DNA of 64,000 nt from Actinomadura violacea (GTDB lineage: Bacteria > Actinomycetota > Actinomycetes > Streptosporangiales > Streptosporangiaceae), in assembly GCF_017573465.1 (NCBI RefSeq), contig NZ_JAGEPF010000021.1, forward strand, positions 171,448 through 235,447. Direction: 5' to 3'. Made by a program: the position numbers and the translations under genes. The notes under the pieces were generated by a model. That model saw nothing but the letters and a program-made list of their open reading frames with translations. It had not been told where the DNA came from and did no database searches. Below are positions 58,425-64,000 of this stretch, one piece after another. Every line of letters starts with the position of its first letter. The stretch's first letter is position 1.

Positions 58425-59750
58425 ATGTACAGGCTGATTGATCTGACTCGCGCGCATATGGGAACCGAAGGCGCGGTCCTCGAGGCCTTCGGCGCGGCCT
58501 GGGACGGCCCGCCGCCCACGGCCGTGGAGTGCATCGTCCTGCCGGCTCAGACGAGGCCGGACGGATGCGACGAGCACATCTGGACCGAGGTCCCGGAGGC
58601 GGCCGACGACACGGCGGTCACGAAGGTGGTGTACGACCGGGTCACGGAGGTGCGCGGCTCCGGCGCCGAGATCTGCGTGGCGTCGTTCCGGCCGAGCGTC
58701 AAGAACGTGGCGGAGGTGCTCGGCGCCGTCCACCAGGGAGGCGTCGTGTTCGTCCACCTCGCCACCTACGCGCCGCCCGCCACCGCGAGCGAGCCGCTGG
58801 AGTGGGACGACTCGTGGATGAAGCGGGACAAGGCCGTCGAGACGCTGGTGCACGTGATCGGCCATTCGTCGGCGCGGGTCCGCATGACCGATCTCCGGAA
58901 ACTCCTCGCGGCGTACGACTCGCGATTCCGCAAGCAGGTCGGCACCTTCACGGCCCGGCCGAAATTCATGTCGATGCTGGTCTCGCTGGCGGTGGAGAGG
59001 AAGCTGGTGGCGATCGCCCCGACCGTTCCCGGCGACAACAATCCGCAGGTCGAACTGACGCCCGCCGGACGCGCCCGGGTCGTCCCGCTCGCCGCCGTTC
59101 CGTCGCCGCCCGCCCAGCCTTCCGGACCCGCCGCCCTGGAGGCCGCGGCCGCGGCCGCCAAAGAGCCCCGCTCGCTTTCGGACCGGTGCATCGACGTGCT
59201 GCGGCAGAACGACATGGGGCCGTTCCAGGAACTGCGCGAGGACGTGTACGCGCAGATCGAGCGGCTGGTCGGCGAGGCCACCCGGTCGCCGGACCGGCTC
59301 ATCCGCGACGCCGTCCACGCGGTCCGCGACGAGCGCGGCGACGCGCCCAGCAAGTCGGGCAAGAAGTTCCCCTGGACCAGGCTCCGCGCGTTCATCACGC
59401 GGCTGGAGCGGCTGGTGCCGGTGTTCCTGAGCGAGGGGCGGCCGGTGACGGTCTCCCTGAGCACCACGGGCGCCCTGGTCGACGCGCTGGCCGACGACTG
59501 GCGGCGCCGGCTGGACGGCGAGCTGATCTGCTTCGTCCTGCGGAACGACGTCGTCGTCACCCAGTACGACTACGACGAGCTCGCCGGCGCGCTCTACAAC
59601 AGCCGGCAGTCGATCTACTACGACAAGGTGCAGGAGGTCGTCGACTACCTGGCGAGCACGGGCCGCATCACCGAGGCGCCGGGCGACGAGATGCGGATCG
59701 TGCTGGCGCCGCCGGAGACGGGGGAGTTCCCGCACTCCGTGGGCGCCTGA
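58425..59750 (+). CDS. unrecognised protein, 441 residues, winged-helix-like segments
   Basis: A soluble protein I cannot assign to a family. The N-terminal 130 residues look like an alpha/beta domain (VECIVLPAQTRPDGCDEHIW, GGVVFVHLATYAPP). A helical segment follows (HVIGHSSARVRMTDLRKLLA, FTARPKFMSMLVSLAVERKL) that resembles a winged-helix or LOTUS-type domain, then an alanine-rich linker and a second helical domain (LSDRCIDVLRQNDMGPFQEL). No catalytic motif is seen. The ATG has a strong GGAGG five bases upstream and a hairpin in the leader. Possibly a regulator or RNA/DNA-binding protein; this is only a guess. Confidence 0.7.
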   Translation: MYRLIDLTRAHMGTEGAVLEAFGAAWDGPPPTAVECIVLPAQTRPDGCDEHIWTEVPEAADDTAVTKVVYDRVTEVRGSGAEICVASFRPSVKNVAEVLGAVHQGGVVFVHLATYAPPATASEPLEWDDSWMKRDKAVETLVHVIGHSSARVRMTDLRKLLAAYDSRFRKQVGTFTARPKFMSMLVSLAVERKLVAIAPTVPGDNNPQVELTPAGRARVVPLAAVPSPPAQPSGPAALEAAAAAAKEPRSLSDRCIDVLRQNDMGPFQELREDVYAQIERLVGEATRSPDRLIRDAVHAVRDERGDAPSKSGKKFPWTRLRAFITRLERLVPVFLSEGRPVTVSLSTTGALVDALADDWRRRLDGELICFVLRNDVVVTQYDYDELAGALYNSRQSIYYDKVQEVVDYLASTGRITEAPGDEMRIVLAPPETGEFPHSVGA

Positions 59751-59763
59751 GGCCCGCCGCGGG

Positions 59764-59997
59764 TCAGCGGGAGTCGTCGGTGCGCTCCGCCTCGCGGACG
59801 CCCGCCTCGTCCGGCGGCAGCGCGTCGGGGTGGCCGTGGCGGACGCCGGGGGTGCCGGTGCCGCTGACCTCGTCCTCGTCCGGCACGGGGGCGGGGGGCT
59901 GCGTGCGGCCGCGGGCGTCCGCGCCCCGGTTGACCGGGGCGAAGTCGCGGTCGTGGGTGGTCTCGGGCTCGTGCCCGGAATCCTCGCGCTCGTCCAT
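59764..59997 (-). CDS. small acidic hypothetical protein
   Basis: A polar, disordered protein of about 77 residues rich in Asp, Glu, Arg and Pro (MDEREDSGHEPETTHDRDFA). ATGs at 60009 and 59997 are both possible; neither has a strong ribosome site. Proteins of this composition are common in actinomycetes and have no known role. It lies between the 58425 gene and the chelatase gene. Confidence 0.5.
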   Translation of the reverse strand: MDEREDSGHEPETTHDRDFAPVNRGADARGRTQPPAPVPDEDEVSGTGTPGVRHGHPDALPPDEAGVREAERTDDSR

Positions 59998-60040
59998 GCG
60001 GGCCCGCATACCCCGAGCCGGACGGGCGGAACGCGGGGGA

Positions 60041-60790
60041 TCAGACGGCGGCGGCCGTGCGGGCGGTGGCGAGCGCCTCGTCGTAGCGGCGGACGGCCAG
60101 CTCGGCGACCTCCGGTGCCGCGCCGAGGACGGGGGAGACCGCGCGGGCGCCCGCGGCCAGCGACTCGGTGCGGACCTTGTCGGCGAAGTAGCCGGGCGCG
60201 AGGAAGTAGGACGCGACGGCGACGCGGGGCGCGCCCGCGTCGCGGAGCGCCGCGACGGCCTCGGCGGGCGTCGGGCGGGACGCCGACGCGAACGCCGGGA
60301 CGACGCCGCGCCAGCCGCGGGCGCGCCATTCGCGCGCCAGCCGCCAGATGGTGGCGTTGGCGGACGCGTCCGACGACCCCGCCGCGACCAGCACCACGGC
60401 GGTGTCGGGGTCGCCGGGCTCCACGCCCGCCTCCGTGAGCCGGCGTTCCAGCGCGCCGGTCAGCAGCGGGTGCGGGCCGAGCGTCGCGGCGGTCCGCAGC
60501 GCCAGCCGGGGCCGGCGCGCGCGCACCCGGTTCAGGACGCCCGGGATGTCGGTCTTGCTGTGGTAGGCGGCCGTCAGCAGCAGCGGCACGACGACCGCTT
60601 CGGCGGCGCCGTCCCCGGCCAGCGCGTCCAGCACCCGGTCGGGGGCCGGCGGCGCGTGGTCGAGGAACGAGGCGTGCACGGGCAGATCGGGACGCAGCGC
60701 CCGGACCGCGGCCATCAGCTCGGTGACGGTCGCGGCGGCGCGCGGGTCCCTGCTCCCGTGCGCCACCGCGACCATGGGGACGGCGTTCAC
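60041..60790 (-). CDS. sirohydrochlorin chelatase (CbiX-like)
   Basis: A cytoplasmic chelatase of 249 residues that would insert iron into sirohydrochlorin to make siroheme for the sulfite reductase of this operon. The two halves of the fold are visible, with the metal-binding histidines in VAVAHGSRDPRAAA and PLLLTAAYHSKTDIPGVL. The second half (VVLVAAGSSDASANA; VASYFLAPGYFADKV) is less conserved. Its GTG overlaps the cysH stop by four bases (GTGA), so it is the last gene of the sulfate-assimilation transcript. CobN-type cobalt chelation is unlikely from context. Confidence 0.87.
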   Translation of the reverse strand: MNAVPMVAVAHGSRDPRAAATVTELMAAVRALRPDLPVHASFLDHAPPAPDRVLDALAGDGAAEAVVVPLLLTAAYHSKTDIPGVLNRVRARRPRLALRTAATLGPHPLLTGALERRLTEAGVEPGDPDTAVVLVAAGSSDASANATIWRLAREWRARGWRGVVPAFASASRPTPAEAVAALRDAGAPRVAVASYFLAPGYFADKVRTESLAAGARAVSPVLGAAPEVAELAVRRYDEALATARTAAAV

Positions 60791-61497
60791 AGGTGGATGC
60801 CGCACTCGGTCTTGCCCATGCCGGCCCACCGGCCGCTGCGCGGGTCCTCGCCGGGGGCGACGGGACGGGTGCAGGGCTCGCAGCCGATCGAGGGGTAGTC
60901 GTCGTAGTGCAGCGGGTTGATGATGACCCCGTTGTCCTCGATGTAGTTGTCCATCTCCTCCTGCGACCAGCCGAGGATCGGGTTCACCTTGACCATGCCG
61001 CGCTTGCGGTCCCACTCGACGACGCGGCGGTTGCGGCGGCTGGCGGTCTCGTCCCGGCGGATCCCGCTGAACCAGGCCATGTAGCCCTCCAGCGCCCGGC
61101 CGAGCGGCTCCACCTTGCGCAGGTGGCAGCACAGGTCGGGGTTGCGGCCGTGGAGGCGGGGGCCGAGCGCGGCCTCCTGCTCCTCGACGGTCCGGGACGG
61201 CGTGACGTTGATGACGTTCACCGGGTACACGGCCTCGACCGCGTCGCGGGTGCCGATCGTCTCGGCGAAGTGGTAGCCGGTGTCGACGAACAGCACGTCG
61301 ATGCCCGGCTTCACCTTCGACACCAGGTGGATCAGCGCGGCGTCCGACATGGACGAGGTGAGGCAGATGCGGTCGCCGAAGGTGGCGACGGCCCACCGGA
61401 TGACCTCCAGGGTGGGCGCGCCCTCCAGCGCCGCGGCGGCCGATTCGACGATGTCTTCCAGGTCCAGTGTCGGTCGGTCGGTCTCCAGCAGTGTCAC
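60787..61497 (-). CDS. cysH: adenylyl-sulfate (APS) reductase CysH
   Basis: An assimilatory reductase of 236 residues giving sulfite from activated sulfate. The cysteine signature CCHLRK with CEPCTRP matches the iron-sulfur APS reductase type found in actinomycetes, rather than the cluster-free PAPS enzyme. SMSDAALIHLVSKVKPGIDV and FVDTGYHFAETIGTRDAV form the nucleotide site, and ECGIHL is the redox-active C-terminus. The GTG at 61497 overlaps the small zinc-ribbon gene stop, and its own stop overlaps the chelatase start, so the run is tightly coupled. Confidence 0.92.
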   Translation of the reverse strand: MTLLETDRPTLDLEDIVESAAAALEGAPTLEVIRWAVATFGDRICLTSSMSDAALIHLVSKVKPGIDVLFVDTGYHFAETIGTRDAVEAVYPVNVINVTPSRTVEEQEAALGPRLHGRNPDLCCHLRKVEPLGRALEGYMAWFSGIRRDETASRRNRRVVEWDRKRGMVKVNPILGWSQEEMDNYIEDNGVIINPLHYDDYPSIGCEPCTRPVAPGEDPRSGRWAGMGKTECGIHL

Positions 61498-61655
61498 CGG
61501 GACTCCTCGGTCTTCTTGGCGGCTCCGACACCCAGGAACTTCAGCTGGAAGGAGCGGACGCAGTCGTTGCAGAACCACGCCCCGTGTCCCTCGAGTGGCT
61601 CAAGATCCTCTTCGCCGCAGTACGGGCAGTAGAACGGCGCGGCACGTTCGCTCAT
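61494..61655 (-). CDS. small zinc-ribbon protein of the sulfate operon
   Basis: A protein of 53 residues with two CxxC knuckles (FYCPYCGEEDLEPLEGHG and WFCNDCVRSFQLKF). It is placed between sir and cysH with a 13-base gap on one side and a four-base overlap on the other, so it is made in step with both reductases. A role as electron carrier, metal-site chaperone or regulator is possible, but none is shown by sequence. Confidence 0.82.
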   Translation of the reverse strand: MSERAAPFYCPYCGEEDLEPLEGHGAWFCNDCVRSFQLKFLGVGAAKKTEESR

Positions 61656-61668
61656 TCCAGTCCGTCCG

Positions 61669-63336
61669 TTACTTGAGGTCGGCCTCGTCGGCGCGCCCCG
61701 CCCACTCGGCGAACGTCTCGCCGTCGGTGCGCTGCTCGTCGAACTTGCGGACGACCCGCTCGACATAGTCGGTGAGCCCCGCCGAGGTGGTCTTCAGTCC
61801 GCGCACCTTCTTGCCGAACGCGCCGCCGAGCTGCCCGCCGAGGCTGATCTGGAAGCCCTCGACCTGGTCGCCGTTCTCGTCGACGACGAGCTGGCCCTTC
61901 AGGCCGATGTCGGCGACCTGGACGCGGGCGCAGGAGTTCGGGCAGCCGTTGATGTTGATGGTCAGCGGCTGGTCGAAGTCCGGCAGGCGCTTCTCCAGCT
62001 CGTCCATCAGGTCCATCGCGCGCTGCTTGGTGTTGGTGATCGCGAGCTTGCAGAACTCGATGCCGGTGCAGGCCATCATGTGCCGGCGGAACACCGACGG
62101 GTTGACGTGCAGGTCGTGCCCGGCGAGCTTCGCGGCGAGCTCCTCGGTCCGCTCCTGCGGGACGTCGAGGATGACCAGCTTCTGCTCCAGCGTCGTGCGG
62201 ACGCGGCCCGAGCCGTACTCGTTCGCCAGGTCGGCGATGACGCCGAGCAGCTCGCCGTTGACGCGGCCGACGCGCGGCGCGAAGCCGACGTAGTAGTTGC
62301 CGTCCTTCTGCCGGTGCACGCCGGTGTGGTCACGGCCGGGACGCGGCGCGGCCGGCTCGGGGCCGTCGGGCAGCGCGTAGCCGAGGTACTCCTTCTCCAG
62401 CACCTCGCGGAACTTCTCCGGCCCCCAGTCCTTCATCAGGAACTTCAGCCGGGCCCGGCTGCGCAGCCGCCGGTAGCCGTAGTCGCGGAAGATCGAGGTG
62501 ACGCCGTGCCAGATCTCGTGCGTCTGCTCCGGCCGGACGAACACGCCGAGGCTCTTGGAGAACATCGGGTTCGTGGACAGGCCGCCGCCGACGAACACCT
62601 GGTAGCCGGTCTCGCCGTTCTCGTTCACCACGCCGACGAACGCGATGTCGTTGATCTCGTGGACGGTGCAGTGCGAGGTGCAGCCCGACAGCGCCGTCTT
62701 GTACTTGCGCGGCAGGTTGGAGAACTCCGGCGAGCCGATGTAGCGGTCGTGGATGTCGCGCAGGTTCGGCGTCGCGTCGATCAGCTCGTCCTCGGCGATC
62801 CCGGCGAGCGGGCAGCCGATGATGGTGCGCGGGACGTCGCCGCACGCCTCGGTGGTGTGCAGGCCGACCTCGGCGAGCCGGTCCCAGATCGCCGGGACGT
62901 CCTCGATCCGCACCCAGTGCAGCTGCACGTTGTGCCGGTCGGTGATGTCGGCGGTGCCGCGGGCGTACAGGGTCGAGATGTCGGCGATGGCGCGCAGCTG
63001 CGGGCCGTCGAGCTGGCCGCCGTCGATGCGGATCCGCATCATGAAGTACTTGTCCTCGAGCTCCTCGTCCTCGAGGGCGCCCGTCTTCCCGCCGTCGATG
63101 CCGGGCTTGCGCTGCGTGTAGAGGCCCATCCAGCGGAACCGGCCGCGCAGGTCGGCGGGGTCGATCGAGTCGAAACCGTTCTTGGAGTAGACGTCGATGA
63201 TCCGGCGGCGGACGTTCAGCCCGTCGTCGTTCTTCTTGTTCTCCTCGTTCTTGTTGAGCGGTTCCCGGTAGCCGAGGGCCCACTGGCCCTCGCCCTTCTT
63301 GCGCTTGATCGCGGGTGGCACGGCGCGCGTCCTCAT
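61669..63336 (-). CDS. ferredoxin-type nitrite/sulfite reductase
   Basis: A siroheme iron-sulfur enzyme of 555 residues reducing sulfite to sulfide. The siroheme and cluster cysteines are in MACTGIEFCKLAITNTK and ININGCPNSCARVQVADIGL. The duplicated half-domains are visible (VGRVNGELLGVIADLANEYG; GLHTTEACGDVPRTIIGCP). The neighbouring cysH, chelatase and leader peptide make sulfite rather than nitrite the substrate. The ATG at 63336 begins a lysine-rich N-terminus. It is the first large gene after the leader peptide. Confidence 0.92.
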   Translation of the reverse strand: MRTRAVPPAIKRKKGEGQWALGYREPLNKNEENKKNDDGLNVRRRIIDVYSKNGFDSIDPADLRGRFRWMGLYTQRKPGIDGGKTGALEDEELEDKYFMMRIRIDGGQLDGPQLRAIADISTLYARGTADITDRHNVQLHWVRIEDVPAIWDRLAEVGLHTTEACGDVPRTIIGCPLAGIAEDELIDATPNLRDIHDRYIGSPEFSNLPRKYKTALSGCTSHCTVHEINDIAFVGVVNENGETGYQVFVGGGLSTNPMFSKSLGVFVRPEQTHEIWHGVTSIFRDYGYRRLRSRARLKFLMKDWGPEKFREVLEKEYLGYALPDGPEPAAPRPGRDHTGVHRQKDGNYYVGFAPRVGRVNGELLGVIADLANEYGSGRVRTTLEQKLVILDVPQERTEELAAKLAGHDLHVNPSVFRRHMMACTGIEFCKLAITNTKQRAMDLMDELEKRLPDFDQPLTININGCPNSCARVQVADIGLKGQLVVDENGDQVEGFQISLGGQLGGAFGKKVRGLKTTSAGLTDYVERVVRKFDEQRTDGETFAEWAGRADEADLK

Positions 63337-63465
63337 CTGTGGTGGTGAGGGACGCGTAGCGCACCGGCGCTCTGAGGCAGCCGGCTCGACGCTGAGCAGG
63401 ATGAAGTCAAAGGTGACGCCGATGCACCACGCGCCCGGCTGAGCAAGGGGGCGTGGTCGGGGGCG

Positions 63466-63543
63466 TCAGCGACAGATCGCGCTGCGGACGCGGAGGAAGT
63501 CGACGTGCCGGCGCTTGGCCAGCAGCGGGTCCGCAGCAGTCAT
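63466..63543 (-). CDS. putative leader peptide of the sulfite reductase operon
   Basis: A 25-residue ORF (MTAADPLLAKRRHVDFLRVR then SAICR) matching the short RRHVDxxRVxSAxC leader peptides found in front of sulfur genes in many actinomycetes. A cysteine codon is next to last. Such uORFs are proposed to link cysteine supply to expression of the downstream operon by attenuation. It lies 129 bases before sir on the same strand. Confidence 0.8.
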   Translation of the reverse strand: MTAADPLLAKRRHVDFLRVRSAICR

Positions 63544-63611
63544 GCTCAAACTCTGACACGCCGTCTCGCGGGCTGTCCAGTGACGTCCGGAATGTGGGCA
63601 AGTGAGAAGTG

Positions 63612-63827
63612 TCATCCTTGACGCTTCCAGTTCACCGGCGGCTCGGCGCCCTGCACCCGCTCCCCGGACGGCTCCGGCGGCGTCCCCTGGACGGGCCGGG
63701 ACGGGCCCGACGGCGTCGCGGGCGCGGCCTTGTGCTGGCAGTCGCACCACGAGCCGCCACGGCATTCCGCGTGGTGGCGCTCCCGGCAGGACTGGCAGAT
63801 CACCCCTTCATTGTCACCGATCCGCAT
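63612..63827 (-). CDS. small cysteine-rich protein
   Basis: A protein of 71 residues. The first 32 residues (MRIGDNEGVICQSCRERHHA then ECRGGSWCDCQH) hold six cysteines and three histidines in a zinc-binding pattern; the rest is a proline-rich tail. It looks conserved and real, but no function is known to me. It is oriented like the sulfate operon but separated by the leader peptide and its promoter, and it is divergent from the gene at 63901. Confidence 0.7.
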   Translation of the reverse strand: MRIGDNEGVICQSCRERHHAECRGGSWCDCQHKAAPATPSGPSRPVQGTPPEPSGERVQGAEPPVNWKRQG

Positions 63828-63900
63828 CGATGCTCGCGCACCGGCGTCCGTGGCGCGCTGCCCGTGCGCCCGGACGGCCCACGCCCTACGGTGTAGCGGT

Positions 63901-64000
63901 GTGACCACCGTCTCGGACGCCGCCGGCGACCCTCCGGCCGACGACGGCGCCGCGGACGGCGCCGCCGGCCCTGCCGCCGCGCGACCGGGCCGCGTGCCCC
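63901..64000 (+). CDS. 5' end of an unidentified gene, cut by the window
   Basis: A GTG at 63901 opens a frame (VTTVSDAAGDPPADDGAADG) that runs off the right edge. It is alanine- and aspartate-rich, typical of a disordered N-terminus. TACGGT lies about 12 bases before the GTG, so the mRNA may be leaderless. Too little is seen to name it. Confidence 0.5.
   Translation, partial: MTTVSDAAGDPPADDGAADGAAGPAAARPGRVP

Overview
The window is very GC-rich with G or C at almost every third codon position, and it carries families typical of filamentous actinomycetes: DUF574 methyltransferase, DUF3040, DUF1707, a large ATPase LuxR (LAL) regulator, PucR, a polymorphic toxin with a Hint domain, and sulfite reductase behind a short leader peptide. 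A Streptosporangiales or Thermomonosporaceae-like chromosome is the best guess. This is inference, since no rRNA or intact tRNA is present.

Region 0-5 kb: a ketoglutarate-semialdehyde-type aldehyde dehydrogenase, then a TetR regulator facing an alkyl-sulfatase-like metallo-beta-lactamase gene coupled to an MFS exporter, with a double operator between them. Region 5-15.3 kb: seven minus-strand genes that look like one catabolic locus (aldehyde dehydrogenase, ureohydrolase, dimethylformamidase-like large subunit, cupin, PucR regulator, amino-acid-type permease, CehA/McbA-like PHP metallohydrolase). This is the strongest candidate for an undescribed pathway. Region 15.5-33.3 kb: ordinary chromosomal genes including a DksA-like factor, an MreB-like ATPase, a NarL-type two-component system, a teichoic-acid-type bifunctional transferase, a MarR/MFS pair with a divergent SDR, an acyl-CoA ligase, a DUF574 methyltransferase and a ClC channel with a divergent MarR gene. 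Several of these pairs have clear palindromic operators.

Region 33.4-55.4 kb is a worn accessory region. It holds fragments of a serine recombinase, Tn3, IS5, ISL3, two IS630, IS3 and IS30 elements, a broken tyrosine integrase, a tiny CRISPR relic whose two halves point away from each other, a tRNA-Lys fragment that looks like an attachment-site scar, and a toxin gene cut off at that scar. Between the debris lie intact genes: an isochorismatase-like hydrolase, a CarH-like MerR regulator, a haloalkane dehalogenase coupled to an ECF sigma factor, a HEAT-repeat protein next to the toxin, a lipoprotein, and an M24 peptidase facing a LAL regulator. A partial copy of the 3' end of an acyl-CoA dehydrogenase gene at 38.9 kb matches the full gene at 55.4-57.0 kb, in the same orientation.

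Region 55.4-64 kb returns to core-like genes: acyl-CoA dehydrogenase, a DUF1707 protein, a small membrane protein preceded by an unusual AGTC-rich tract, an unrecognised 441-residue protein with a hairpin in its leader, and an assimilatory sulfate operon (leader peptide, sir, small zinc-ribbon protein, cysH, sirohydrochlorin chelatase).
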